From positions 1 through 64,000 of the forward strand of contig CAWDSF010000014.1 of NCBI GenBank assembly GCA_963804885.1: a DNA stretch of 64,000 bases. Reading direction: 5' to 3'. Both the position numbers and the translations under genes were made by a program. The notes beneath the pieces are model-generated. The model ran no database searches. It saw nothing but the letters and a program-made list of their open reading frames with translations, and was not told where the DNA came from. Positions 10,345 through 19,189 of this stretch are shown one piece after another; the stretch's first letter is position 1; the number at the start of each line of letters is the position of its first letter. Origin of the DNA: PALSA-1004 sp963804885. GTDB lineage: Bacteria > Pseudomonadota > Gammaproteobacteria > Burkholderiales > SG8-41.

Positions 10345-11550
10345 TCAACTCGCAAACGCCATTTGCGGTTGTGCTTCGCGAATCGGTAAATTGACCAGCG
10401 CAGCAGTGCACGCCAGAGCGATATCGGCGTACCACATCCATTGATAGGTTCCGGTTCTGTCAACGGCGATGCCGCCCAACCACGCACCGAAGAATCCGCC
10501 AACCTGATGGGACAGCAGCGTCAAACCAAATAACGTGGCGAGATGGCGCGCACCGAACAATTTGCCGACGAGTCCGGCGGTCGGGGGCGCAGTCGCGAGC
10601 CAGGTCACGCCCAGCGCGGCACCGAAGACGTATAATGTTAATGCCGTCTTGGGCGCCGCGAGGTAACATGCAATCGCCACGGCGCGGGCGCCGTACACAT
10701 AAAACAGCAGCGTCTTCATGCGATGTTTCTGAGCGAGCCAACCCACGCTGAGACTACCCGCGACGTTAGCGATGCCGATGATTGCCAGTGCGCCGGCTGA
10801 AACTGCGGCGGGCAAACCGCACAATCCCACCTCGCCCGGCAAGTGCGTCACCAGAAACGAAATGTGAAATCCGCAAGTGAAAAACCCCGCGTGCAAACAC
10901 CAGTAGCTGCGATCCTTAAATGCTATTCGTATTTGCTCCTGCAGCGATATTTCTGGCGGCGCGCCGGCGACCGGAACGGTTTTTGGCTCGTCGCCCAGCT
11001 TGAACGCCAGCGGAATCGTCGCAAGGCACGCCGCGGCCAATGTCCACAACGCTGTCATCCAGCCGAATGCGGCAATCACGGCCTGTGACAGCGGCGCAAA
11101 CACGAACTGGCCGAAAGAGCCGCCCGCATTGATGAACCCGGACGCAAACGAGCGTCGCTCCGCCGGCAGGCGCTGCGCAGCACAGCCGAGCAAGACCGAA
11201 AAACTGCCGGCGCCAGCGCCGGCCGCGGTCAGTATGCCAAGCATCATGGCGAGGCCAAAGCCGCTCGACATAAACGGTGTTGCCGCAAGCCCCACTGCCA
11301 TCATCAGAGCGCCAACTACGATGATGCGAATTGTACCCGCGCGGTCCAGCAGGGCGCCAAATAGCGGTTGTGCCACGCCCCACGCAAACTGACCCATTGC
11401 CAGCGCGAAGCTGACGGTGACGATACCCAACCCAGTAGCCGTATTGAGCGGCGATATAAAAAGTCCCAACGACTGGCGCACGCCCATGGTGATCATGAAG
11501 ATCGCTGAGGCCGACAACACCAGCATCCAGTGGTTGCGTTTACCAATCAT
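10345..11550 (-). CDS. MFS transporter, monocarboxylate/oxalate-like
   Basis: 401 residues with about twelve hydrophobic segments. The N-terminal half includes GVRQSLGLFISPLN and GQFAWGVAQPLFGALLDR, the latter corresponding to the loop 2-3 signature of the major facilitator superfamily; the second half has SLSVGWLAQKHRMKTLLFYV. The pattern resembles the oxalate-formate/monocarboxylate porter group, so an organic anion substrate is likely but not shown. ATG 11550 follows GGGAG six bases upstream. It is the last gene of a minus-strand group with the DUF2917 and DUF1127 genes. Confidence 0.88.
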   Translation of the reverse strand: MIGKRNHWMLVLSASAIFMITMGVRQSLGLFISPLNTATGLGIVTVSFALAMGQFAWGVAQPLFGALLDRAGTIRIIVVGALMMAVGLAATPFMSSGFGLAMMLGILTAAGAGAGSFSVLLGCAAQRLPAERRSFASGFINAGGSFGQFVFAPLSQAVIAAFGWMTALWTLAAACLATIPLAFKLGDEPKTVPVAGAPPEISLQEQIRIAFKDRSYWCLHAGFFTCGFHISFLVTHLPGEVGLCGLPAAVSAGALAIIGIANVAGSLSVGWLAQKHRMKTLLFYVYGARAVAIACYLAAPKTALTLYVFGAALGVTWLATAPPTAGLVGKLFGARHLATLFGLTLLSHQVGGFFGAWLGGIAVDRTGTYQWMWYADIALACTAALVNLPIREAQPQMAFAS

Positions 11551-11735
11551 GAGATCTCCCTATTGCCGCTTGCGTCGACGACGGTTTGTACGTCGGCGGA
11601 CCAGGCGGTCTGCTGCCGGGTCTCGCATGCGACGAGATCTAGGGGGGCATCGGCGCGGAAATGACTGCGGACATGCCTGTAAATCTTCAAGATTGACGCG
11701 TGAACGCCTGGTATCACTTTCGCCACATCAACCAT
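11547..11735 (-). CDS. Possible 62-residue protein of unknown function
   Basis: This frame fills the gap between the DUF2917 gene and the MFS gene, overlapping both (22 bases and ATGA). A GAGGTG lies eight bases before ATG 11735. The sequence has no recognisable domain and its composition (several R, H, S) could be chance. It may only be a spacer. Confidence 0.25.
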   Translation of the reverse strand: MVDVAKVIPGVHASILKIYRHVRSHFRADAPLDLVACETRQQTAWSADVQTVVDASGNREIS

Positions 11736-12277
11736 TGATCGATCACCTCGCGTTCGACGCCGCGCGTTGCATACTTCGCGCGGTGCTGCCGGTGGCGCGG
11801 CAGATAGGTGTTGGGAAACGTCATCGGTGAATACCGGCTGGCACCGAGTCTCTTCGCAATCGCGTTAATCGGCGCGATCGCTTTTACCAGTGCGGATGCG
11901 ATGGCGCCGGCCAACGATGCGACCACTCCCCGCGTTGGCATACCGAGAGCGATGCGCGCGCGCCGGCCATCCGCGTGCACCTTTTCGACTGCGCTCGGAC
12001 GCGCGTTCCCCGCGATGAGTTCGATGACTAGGCGTGCCGGCCGGATAGCGGATACGATGGCCTTGCCCGCGCGGGCGAGTTCAACCTCGTCACCGGGACT
12101 GAGCATCTGATCTGCGGAACTGTCGGCCTCGGTTATCCAGAGCTTGCCGCTTAGTGCGCGCACGCGCATGCCCCGGCCATGGCGTATGCACAGCAGCTCG
12201 GCGTTTTTGAGGGCGATCAATTTGCCCGTGCCGGGCGAGGGCGCCTTCCATGTTGCCGCTGGCGGCCTGATGTTCAT
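11714..12277 (-). CDS. DUF2917 domain protein
   Basis: 187 residues. The N-terminal half matches the DUF2917 pattern seen in betaproteobacteria: GRGMRVRALSGKLWITEADS, then DQMLSPGDEVELARAGKAIV, a small cupin-like beta domain. The C-terminal part contains a hydrophobic Ala/Ile-rich stretch and ends QWLMWRK. The function of the family is unknown. ATG 12277 has AAGGAG six bases upstream. It lies 29 bases downstream of the DUF1127 gene in the same direction. Confidence 0.8.
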   Translation of the reverse strand: MNIRPPAATWKAPSPGTGKLIALKNAELLCIRHGRGMRVRALSGKLWITEADSSADQMLSPGDEVELARAGKAIVSAIRPARLVIELIAGNARPSAVEKVHADGRRARIALGMPTRGVVASLAGAIASALVKAIAPINAIAKRLGASRYSPMTFPNTYLPRHRQHRAKYATRGVEREVIDQWLMWRK

Positions 12278-12305
12278 AGGTTACTCCTTGATGAAGGTCG
12301 CGCGT

Positions 12306-12650
12306 TCACCGCGCGGATTTCAAGAGAGCATGGGAGTCGGGGCACACGCGGGTACGTTCGGCTTGTCCCGTTAGTTCTGCGGCGACTGACCTTATCTCAC
12401 TCCGATTGATGCCGAGATCGCGCAGAATGCGGTCGTCGAGCTGGCGAAGCGCGACACGTAGGTTCCTCGCCTGCTGTCGCTGCCGGTAGCGCGCAATGGC
12501 TTGGCGTACGATCGCACTACCTGCGTGGATGGTTTGGATTACGAGGCTACCGAGGACCAGCGAGCAATGAGCCTTGGCGGCTCGATCCAGCTCGCATAGC
12601 CCGAATGTTCCTTTCGTTCCGATAGTTGGCCACTGCATCTGCGTCTCCAT
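12306..12650 (-). CDS. DUF1127 domain small protein
   Basis: About 114 residues from the internal ATG near 12650; the frame stays open upstream to a TTG at 12818, but that part has odd composition and overlaps the opposite promoter region. The C-terminal half is a clear DUF1127 domain (RNLRVALRQLDDRILRDLGI, then NRSEI), an Arg-rich helical motif. DUF1127 proteins in other bacteria are linked to RNA turnover and phosphate or stress metabolism; nothing here shows which. It is divergent from the response regulator gene and shares the intergenic region that contains the 19-bp box at 12715. Confidence 0.8.
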   Translation of the reverse strand: METQMQWPTIGTKGTFGLCELDRAAKAHCSLVLGSLVIQTIHAGSAIVRQAIARYRQRQQARNLRVALRQLDDRILRDLGINRSEIRSVAAELTGQAERTRVCPDSHALLKSAR

Positions 12651-12714
12651 AGTGTTTGCCAGGGGGTGCAGTCTATTGCTCAGGTACGGCAGGGCGACGT
12701 CACAGGCAAGCCAT

Positions 12715-12733
12715 TTTTGTTTCGTTTGTTTCA
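12715..12733 (+). promoter_or_regulatory. 19-bp box, copy 1 (TTTTGTTTCGTTTGTTTCA)
   Basis: The box contains two GTTTC elements nine bases apart, a direct-repeat layout typical of OmpR-family binding sites. It lies about 72 bases before the response regulator start and between it and the divergent DUF1127 gene. An 18/19 match occurs at 18382-18400 and a 16/19 match at 18461-18479 on the other strand. Binding by the adjacent regulator is inference. Confidence 0.5.
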
Positions 12734-12804
12734 CGGACTCCCGGCAAGCGTCGAGGCCGGTGCAATTGGATTTATACTTACAACCCGATTGGTTTGGTCC
12801 AAAT

Positions 12805-13557
12805 ATGCCACACGCCAATGACGTTCAACGCAGTGGAACCACTGCCGTGAGCCCGAAAGCCACCATCTTGATCGTCGATGACGAGCCGGACGTACGCGAA
12901 GTGTTAGAGGAATACTTCGTCGCGCATGGCTACGCGGCAATTTGCGCTGAGAGTGCCAGTGCCGCAAAGGCGGTGGCCGCTGAGCAATACATCGACCTCG
13001 CGTTGGTGGACATCAACATGCCGGGCGAGGACGGACTCAGTCTGGCTCGGCACCTGCGTGAGCGCTACGCGAAGATCGCTGTCATCATGCTGACGTCTGC
13101 CGCTACGGTGGTGGACAGGATCGTGGGCCTCGAGATGGGCGCCGACGACTATGTCCCCAAACCCTTCGACCCACGTGAACTCGTGGCGCGCGTCAAGAGC
13201 GTGCTCCGGCGCACGTCGAGTGCAGGACGCGCCGACCTCGGTGCTGCGCGGATCCGCATAGGCCGATGCGTGCTCGACATAGACGCACACCGGCTCACGA
13301 ACGAAAAAGGCGACGACGTCACAATATCTCCGCTGGAATTCGATCTTCTCAAAGCGTTCGCGGAGCATCCCAACCGGGCACTGTCTCGCGAACGCATCCT
13401 GAGTACGCACCAGCAGCGGGACTGGGAGCCATTCGACCGCAGCGTGGATCTGCGCATCATGCGATTGCGCAAGAAGATCGAGCCTGATCCCGAGCATCCA
13501 AGGTTCATCAGGACCATACGCAACGAGGGCTATATCTTCGTACCAGACGGAGCGTAA
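12805..13557 (+). CDS. OmpR-family response regulator
   Basis: 250 residues from ATG 12805; GTG 12847 is an alternative start. The receiver domain (about 18-135) shows ILIVDDEP, the phospho-acceptor Asp69 in LALVDINMPG, the Thr in IMLTSA and Lys in YVPKPFDP. A winged-helix trans_reg_C domain follows (about 150-247), with RSVDLRIMRLRKKIEPD and ending IRTIRNEGYIFVPDGA. It should be phosphorylated by the hybrid kinase encoded two genes downstream. The substrate-binding lipoprotein gene starts 7 bases after its stop. A direct-repeat box upstream suggests autoregulation. Confidence 0.93.
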   Translation: MPHANDVQRSGTTAVSPKATILIVDDEPDVREVLEEYFVAHGYAAICAESASAAKAVAAEQYIDLALVDINMPGEDGLSLARHLRERYAKIAVIMLTSAATVVDRIVGLEMGADDYVPKPFDPRELVARVKSVLRRTSSAGRADLGAARIRIGRCVLDIDAHRLTNEKGDDVTISPLEFDLLKAFAEHPNRALSRERILSTHQQRDWEPFDRSVDLRIMRLRKKIEPDPEHPRFIRTIRNEGYIFVPDGA

Positions 13558-13564
13558 GAGCCAA

Positions 13565-14545
13565 ATGACCACGGGTCCGCGCGCGAGCAAATATCGGTGC
13601 GTTTTTGCATGCGTTGCGCTTCTGCTTTCGCTCTATGGTTGCATGCGCGAATCGGAAACTGCCCTGCGCATCGGTACCAATGTCTGGATTGGATGCGAAC
13701 CGCTATACCTGGCGCGAGAGCTGGGTTATCTGGACCCCAAGGCGGTACAACTTGTGGAGTATCCATCGGCGAGCGAAGTCCACCGTGCTTTCCGCAACCA
13801 GGCCATTGACGGCATGGTGATCAGCATGGATGAGCTGTTCGGGCTGGCCGTGGACGGGTTGCAACCGCGGATCATCCTCGTGGTGGACGTGTCCCTCGGG
13901 GCGGATGTGGTCGTAGGTCGTGCCGGTATGCGGACAATGAATGACCTCAAGGGCAAGCGGATCGCCGTGGAACGCGGCGCATTGGGTGCGTTCGTGTTGA
14001 GCCGCGCCCTGGCACTCAACGGAATGCACGCAGGCGATGTCAACGTCGTACACCTGGAGTCGAACGAGCAACCCAGCGCGTTCGAGAAAGGCCAAGTGGA
14101 TGGTGCCGTCACGTTTGACCCATACCGCGCCCAGCTGCTTCGCGCGGGCGCCACGACCCTGTTCGACAGCACCCGGATACCCGGCGAGATTGTCGATCTT
14201 CTGGCGGTGCGTGCAAGCGTTCTCGACAAGCAGCCCAAGGCTATTCAGGCGCTGCTCGCCGGCTGGTTCACTGCAATCGACTACCTGAAGCGCGAGCCCA
14301 AGGACGCGGCGCAGCGCATGGGCATACGCCAACAGACGACCGGAGAGCAGTTCCTGGAGACGCTCCAAGGCCTGCGTATTCCGTCGCGTGAGGAGAATCT
14401 CAGCATGCTCGGCGGGACGACACCGGAACTGGCGGTGACCGGACGCCGACTCATGGCACTGATGCTGGAAGCAAAGTTGCTCCGCTCTGAGCTTGCAATC
14501 GATGGGATGCTCGCAGCCGGTCCGCTGGCGAGTCTGCCAAAATGA
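13565..14545 (+). CDS. Lipoprotein substrate-binding protein (NitT/TauT-like)
   Basis: 326 residues. The N-terminal signal ends in LLLSLYGC, a lipobox, so the protein is probably lipid-anchored in the periplasm. The mature part resembles substrate-binding proteins for nitrate, sulfonate or taurine: RIGTNVWIGCEPLYLARELG, then NDLKGKRIAVERGALGAFVL and DGAVTFDPYRAQLL. No ABC permease or ATPase gene accompanies it; instead it lies between the response regulator and the sensor kinase and overlaps the kinase start by four bases (ATGA). This arrangement suggests it presents a ligand to the kinase rather than to a transporter. The ligand is unknown. Confidence 0.85.
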   Translation: MTTGPRASKYRCVFACVALLLSLYGCMRESETALRIGTNVWIGCEPLYLARELGYLDPKAVQLVEYPSASEVHRAFRNQAIDGMVISMDELFGLAVDGLQPRIILVVDVSLGADVVVGRAGMRTMNDLKGKRIAVERGALGAFVLSRALALNGMHAGDVNVVHLESNEQPSAFEKGQVDGAVTFDPYRAQLLRAGATTLFDSTRIPGEIVDLLAVRASVLDKQPKAIQALLAGWFTAIDYLKREPKDAAQRMGIRQQTTGEQFLETLQGLRIPSREENLSMLGGTTPELAVTGRRLMALMLEAKLLRSELAIDGMLAAGPLASLPK

Positions 14546-17500
14546 ATTTCCGCTTGCCGGCGTCGCTCAATGTCACGGTCCCACTGATCCTGCTGGCTTT
14601 TGCAGCGATCCTCAGCGCGGTGAATCTCCTCTATCACGTGCCCAAGGCCGAGCGTGCGGCTGAAGACACCGGCCGCGAGCGTTTAGCGCAGGAGATGTCG
14701 CGGTTGCAGAGCACTCTGGAATATCTGCTGCTCAAGGGCGATTTCACCATTGCACAGCACGAGATCGAAGTGCTCGCACACGACCACGACGTCATACTCG
14801 CCGCGCTAACCAATGAGCGACAGCAGGTCGTCGCTGCGACGAAACGTGCGTGGCTGGGTCGATCAGTAGCAGAGGTTCTGCCGCAATTCGATCTCGATCA
14901 GGCGGCAGGCGCCATTCGCGAACGTCGCGCAGAGGTAACCACCGACGCCAACGCCGACGTATTGCTCGGTTACGCCGGTGTCCTTATAGGAGGCGAGCGC
15001 GAAGAGTTGCGTCCCTATCGGACCGGCACCTTGTTTCTCGCTTACGACTTGCGACGCTACAAGACGGAAGCTCGCGCGCAGGTTCTCCAGCAATCGTATT
15101 ACTGGGCGGGATGGGTGACCGCACTTGCCCTTGGGATGTGGCTCGTATTTTATTTCCTGCTGACCCGCCGGACTGCGCGGCTGGTGCATGCCGCTGAACA
15201 ACTCGCCGCTGGTAATCTTGCCGCCCGCAGCGAATTGAGCGGCCGCGACGAACTCGGCCGGCTGAGTCGCGCGTTCGATTCCATGGCGCTCGAAGTTGCC
15301 GAAACGCAGATTCGGCTGCGCCGGGATCTTGCCGAACGTGCGCGCGTGCAGCATGCGCTGGAAAACAGCGAAACGCGCCTACAGCAGATCCTCAACAACA
15401 CTACGGCCGTGGTCTTCGTCAAGGACACTGAAGGTCGGTTTCTGTTTGTCAACAGGCAATTTGAGCGTCTGTTCCATTGTCGCCAGGCAGAGGTTGCAGG
15501 AAAGACCGATGGTGAGATTCTCCCGGCCGAAATCGCGCAGGCATTTCGCGCCAACGATTTGCTGGTACTGCGGCGCAATATGCCTATGGAATTCGAAGAG
15601 ACCGCGCCGCTGGACGATGGCTTGCATACTTACATTTCGATCAAATTCCCGTTGCATGACGCGAAGGGTGTGGCCTATGGCGTTTGCGGAATTTCCACCG
15701 ACATCACCGAGCGCAAGCGCTCCGACCAGGCACTGCGGGTATCGGAGGCAAACTATCGGGCGATTTTCGACGCCTCCGAGGACTCGATTTTCGTACACGA
15801 CATCGAAACCGGCGCCATCGTCGATGTCAATCCCAAAGCCTGTGCCACCTTCGGCTACAACCGCGAGGAGTTCCGAAACCTTGACGTCGGCACGCTCGGT
15901 ACTGGCGAGCGTCCCTATACGCAGCAAGACGCGATCGAACTGATCGCACGTGCGGCCGCCGGGGAGCAGCTGTGCATCGAATGGCATGGCAAATGCAAAG
16001 ATGGCAGTTTGCGCTGGCATGAAGTGTTCGTTAAGCGTGTAACCATCGGCGGACATGATCGGATACTGGCGCTCGCGCGTGACATTGCCGCTCGCAAGGT
16101 GGCCGAGGGGGCGTTACGCGCGAGCGAAGAACAGTATCGCGCCATGTTCAATGCGTCGATCGACGGTGTGGCGCTGTGGAACGCTGCAGGCGAGATAGTC
16201 GATACCAATCCCGCTCTGTGGCGGATGTACGGCTACAACGATGGTGAGTCCTCCGCATTGCCGCCAGGCGCCTTCGCGGGCCCGTCTTATGACCGAGGGT
16301 TTCTGCGGGCGGTCGCTGCCGGTGAGCCGCTTCACTCGGAGGTGACAGAGTTGCGCAAGGATGGCTCGGCATTGGAACTCGAGGTGCATGGGATCCCGAT
16401 GCAGTATCAAGGAAAGCCTCATGTCCTGACCATCGCTCGTGACATCACTGAAAAAAAACGCGCTGCAGCGGAGCTGACGCGACAGCGCGAATCGTCGTAT
16501 CAACGCGAAAAACTTGCCGCGCTCGGTTCACTGCTGGCCGGTGTTGCCCACGAGCTTAACAACCCGCTTTCCGTGGTGGTGGCGCGGGCGGTAATGCTCG
16601 AGGAGCAAGGGTATCCGGCTTCCCAGGCTGCGGCGCTGAAGATTCGGACTGCCGCTGAACGATGCGCGCGGATCGTGCGAACCTTCCTCGCCATGGCCCG
16701 GCAGCAGCCACCCGAACGCGGCCCGGTGGCGATTAACGACGTCGTGACGGCGGCGCTCGACATGACCGTATACACCGTTCGCACGAGCGGCATCGAAGTG
16801 GCTCTCGACCTTGCTAAGGGCATTCCGCCGATCCTCGCCGACGCCGACCAGCTTCACCAGGTCCTGCTAAACCTTATTGTCAACGCCCAGCAGTTACTGC
16901 AGGATCGGCCAGGACCGCGCCGGATACGCGTGGCGAGCCGATACGACCCGGACACCCGCGTGATCCACATCGCGGTCGCCGACAATGGCCCAGGGATTCC
17001 AGAGCACCTTCGTGCGCGGGTCTTCGAGCCGTACTTCACCACCAAACCAACGGGGCAGGGCACGGGGATGGGGTTGGCCGTGAGCCACGGCATCGTCGAA
17101 GCCCACGGCGGCACGCTTAGACTCGATTGTCCCGAAATGGGGGGAGCCGTATTCACCATCACGCTGCCCGTAATTCCCTGGGACGCAAGCCGTGTCGATC
17201 CGGGACCCTCCCCCGAGTCGAGCGCGAACTCGCGCAAGATACTCATCGTCGATGACGAAGCAGAGATTCGCGAAACCCTGGCCGAGATTCTTGCCGGAGC
17301 GCACCATCGGGTGACGACCGCTAGCTCCGGGCGCGAAGCTTTGGCGCGGATGGCAGCAGAGCACTACGATGTGGTCCTCACCGATGTCCGCATGCCCGAT
17401 CTCGACGGGCGCGCCTTGTATCGCGAGATCGAACGACGCTGGCCGGAGCGGGCCGCTCACGTCGTCTTCGTGTCGGGCGATACTCTTGCCTCGACCTTGC

Positions 17501-17616
17501 GTGTTTTTGCTGCCGAGAGCGGCTGTCCCGTGATTGAGAAACCATTTCTGCCCAGCGACGTACGGCGCATCGTCGCCGAGATGGATATCGACGGCGAGCG
17601 TAGCGTCCGCCATTGA
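14542..17616 (+). CDS. Hybrid sensor histidine kinase with three PAS domains
   Basis: 1024 residues. Membrane helices at about 10-30 and 188-207 enclose a periplasmic domain of about 155 residues. HAMP (about 208-262) is followed by three PAS domains (about 276-395, 398-518, 520-640), each ending in a PAC-like DIT/DIA-x-R/K-K motif. HisKA has the H-box LLAGVAHELNNP with His670; the ATPase domain has NLIVNAQQ, DNGPGIP (814-820) and GTGMGLAVSHG (840-850). A C-terminal receiver domain carries Asp948 in LTDVRMPD and Lys1000. ATG 14542 overlaps the lipoprotein gene by ATGA. The periplasmic lipoprotein upstream is the obvious candidate sensory partner. Confidence 0.94.
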   Translation: MNFRLPASLNVTVPLILLAFAAILSAVNLLYHVPKAERAAEDTGRERLAQEMSRLQSTLEYLLLKGDFTIAQHEIEVLAHDHDVILAALTNERQQVVAATKRAWLGRSVAEVLPQFDLDQAAGAIRERRAEVTTDANADVLLGYAGVLIGGEREELRPYRTGTLFLAYDLRRYKTEARAQVLQQSYYWAGWVTALALGMWLVFYFLLTRRTARLVHAAEQLAAGNLAARSELSGRDELGRLSRAFDSMALEVAETQIRLRRDLAERARVQHALENSETRLQQILNNTTAVVFVKDTEGRFLFVNRQFERLFHCRQAEVAGKTDGEILPAEIAQAFRANDLLVLRRNMPMEFEETAPLDDGLHTYISIKFPLHDAKGVAYGVCGISTDITERKRSDQALRVSEANYRAIFDASEDSIFVHDIETGAIVDVNPKACATFGYNREEFRNLDVGTLGTGERPYTQQDAIELIARAAAGEQLCIEWHGKCKDGSLRWHEVFVKRVTIGGHDRILALARDIAARKVAEGALRASEEQYRAMFNASIDGVALWNAAGEIVDTNPALWRMYGYNDGESSALPPGAFAGPSYDRGFLRAVAAGEPLHSEVTELRKDGSALELEVHGIPMQYQGKPHVLTIARDITEKKRAAAELTRQRESSYQREKLAALGSLLAGVAHELNNPLSVVVARAVMLEEQGYPASQAAALKIRTAAERCARIVRTFLAMARQQPPERGPVAINDVVTAALDMTVYTVRTSGIEVALDLAKGIPPILADADQLHQVLLNLIVNAQQLLQDRPGPRRIRVASRYDPDTRVIHIAVADNGPGIPEHLRARVFEPYFTTKPTGQGTGMGLAVSHGIVEAHGGTLRLDCPEMGGAVFTITLPVIPWDASRVDPGPSPESSANSRKILIVDDEAEIRETLAEILAGAHHRVTTASSGREALARMAAEHYDVVLTDVRMPDLDGRALYREIERRWPERAAHVVFVSGDTLASTLRVFAAESGCPVIEKPFLPSDVRRIVAEMDIDGERSVRH

Positions 17617-17694
17617 AGAAATCCGGACCCTGCGCCGAGCGCGGTCGCCGGGTTTGCGCAACGCCAAGACGCCACTCCTTGCGGGCGAGCCCCC

Positions 17695-18273
17695 TCAAAC
17701 CGGGAGCGTATGCGTGTCGAGGCGCTTGATCACGCGGAGTGCGCATGGATCGTCGGCGGCTACCAGTTCGCAGTCGAGACGGTCAAGGAGCGCGAGCATT
17801 GGCCAGTTGTCGGTGAGGACGCAGCCAGTGTATGCGCCGAATCCTGCGCGCGCCGCATACTCGGCCAGCACGCCGATCAGTTGCATACCCAGGCCTTGCC
17901 GCTGCCAGGCGTCGTCGACCACAACCGCGAATTCGACTTCGGATGGCTCGCAAGCCGCGTACTGCGCCATGGCGACGATGCACGATCCCACACCCTCCGC
18001 GGCTTCGCCCACGAGGACGAGCTCACCTGGAGGTCGCGACCGCGTGACACGGTGAAGCTGATCCGTTGAGAGTTCGCGCACCGTAGAAAAAAAGCGGTTT
18101 CGCCGTGACCGGTCTGAAAGGCTGCGCACAAACTGCTGCACGGCTGAGGCGTCCCCGGACTCTACGACGCGCAACACGACCGCACGCCCGTCCTTCAGTC
18201 TTAGGGTCCGCGCAGGGGCAACTCCGCCGCCCGCAGTCAGGTCGGCCTGCGCCGGGCTGGAAAACTGTGTCAT
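17695..18273 (-). CDS. GNAT-family N-acetyltransferase
   Basis: 192 residues. The GNAT core is clear: EFAVVVDDAWQRQGLGMQLI holds the Q/RxxGxG/A acetyl-CoA loop, followed by AEYAARAGFGAYTGCVLTDN. The N-terminal part (LRLKDGRAVVLRVVESGDA, then RSRRNRFFS) resembles the acetyltransferase domain of protein acetyltransferases of the Pat type but lacks the CoA-ligase-like domain. The substrate is unknown. It converges on the kinase gene and is divergent from OsmC, sharing a 355-base intergenic region with two copies of the 19-bp box. Confidence 0.85.
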   Translation of the reverse strand: MTQFSSPAQADLTAGGGVAPARTLRLKDGRAVVLRVVESGDASAVQQFVRSLSDRSRRNRFFSTVRELSTDQLHRVTRSRPPGELVLVGEAAEGVGSCIVAMAQYAACEPSEVEFAVVVDDAWQRQGLGMQLIGVLAEYAARAGFGAYTGCVLTDNWPMLALLDRLDCELVAADDPCALRVIKRLDTHTLPV

Positions 18274-18381
18274 CTCACTTTCCCGTACGGTATTGGCTCG
18301 CTGGTGTTGATCCCGATGAAGCCGGGCCTGCTCTGCAGTCTGGTCACCAATCGCGTCACGGGTATTTCACTGAGCGACCCG

Positions 18382-18400
18382 TTTTGTTTCGTTTGCTTCA
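18382..18400 (+). promoter_or_regulatory. 19-bp box, copy 2 (TTTTGTTTCGTTTGCTTCA)
   Basis: It differs from copy 1 at a single position. It lies 109 bases from the GNAT start and 229 bases from the OsmC start, with copy 3 in opposite orientation closer to OsmC. Confidence 0.5.
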
Positions 18401-18460
18401 GCTGCTATGCATATGTCGACCCGGTTGCGAGGATCTGCAGAGGCCGAAAGTGACGGGCGG

Positions 18461-18479
18461 TGAAACGCATGAAACAAAA
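18461..18479 (-). promoter_or_regulatory. 19-bp box, copy 3 (TTTTGTTTCATGCGTTTCA)
   Basis: Read on the minus strand it matches copy 1 at 16 of 19 positions and keeps the outer TTTTGTTTC and GTTTCA elements. It faces copy 2. Confidence 0.4.
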
Positions 18480-18628
18480 GTCCCGCCACGACGAAATCAA
18501 GCTAATACACACGCTCAATATATTGCACAGCCATGCAGGCAGAGAGGAATCCATGTACCAAAGTGCACGCAAGTAGGCCCCGCGCTGCCGCCTTCCATTT
18601 CCGTTTTCAACGACACAAGGAGTGAGCA

Positions 18629-19189
18629 ATGATTACGACTCAGAAATCCGTCAACAACGGCGTAAACGTCGAGGCGCTGCTGGGCGCACGTGAAGCGCTA
18701 TCGAAGGCGCCGGAGGCCGCGCTGTTCAAGTGGAGGGCAACGTGCAAATGGATGAACGGTACTCACAGCCGCTCCACCGTCGAAGGATTCTACGGGCTCG
18801 GCCGTGAACAGCAGCACAAGACTCAGTTCACGTTCGATGCCGATCATCCGGAAGTGTTCGCGTCGGACGACAAGGGCGCCACACCCGTCGAGTTAGTGCT
18901 TGCGGGTTTAGCCAGTTGCCTTACCGCCGGGATCGCAGCCGTCGCGCAGCTTCGTCAGATTAAGTTACGGTCTGTGTCGGCGACGCTCGAAGGCAGGATG
19001 GACGTCCGCGGAATCCTCGGCGCCGACACAGATGTGCGCAATGGATTCCAGGGTATCAATGTGATCTACAACATCGACGCCGACGCATCGCCTGACGACA
19101 TCAAGGCACTCGTTGCCCAGTCGCAAAAGCGCTCGGCCGTCTACGACATCATCACGAATCCGACGAACGTAATGGTCGAAGTTCAGTGA
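18629..19189 (+). CDS. OsmC-family protein
   Basis: 186 residues. The OsmC fold is recognised from TPVELVLAGLASCLTAGIAA with the peroxidatic-type Cys97 and the C-terminal SAVYDIITNPTNVMVEVQ. OsmC/Ohr proteins reduce organic peroxides in the cytoplasm with a Cys pair; the second Cys normally near the SPV motif is not seen here, so peroxidase activity is uncertain. ATG 18629 has AAGGAG at good spacing. The stop overlaps the GTG of the next gene (GTGA), so the two are co-translated. Possible control by the 19-bp boxes upstream. Confidence 0.88.
   Translation: MITTQKSVNNGVNVEALLGAREALSKAPEAALFKWRATCKWMNGTHSRSTVEGFYGLGREQQHKTQFTFDADHPEVFASDDKGATPVELVLAGLASCLTAGIAAVAQLRQIKLRSVSATLEGRMDVRGILGADTDVRNGFQGINVIYNIDADASPDDIKALVAQSQKRSAVYDIITNPTNVMVEVQ

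Larger units (their letters stand above)
18274..18628. other. Divergent intergenic region of GNAT and OsmC genes
   Basis: The region holds two copies of the 19-bp box found upstream of the response regulator (18382-18400 plus strand, 18461-18479 minus strand), which face each other over 60 bases. No gene is recognisable in it. AAGGAG at about 18618 belongs to OsmC. Confidence 0.5.
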
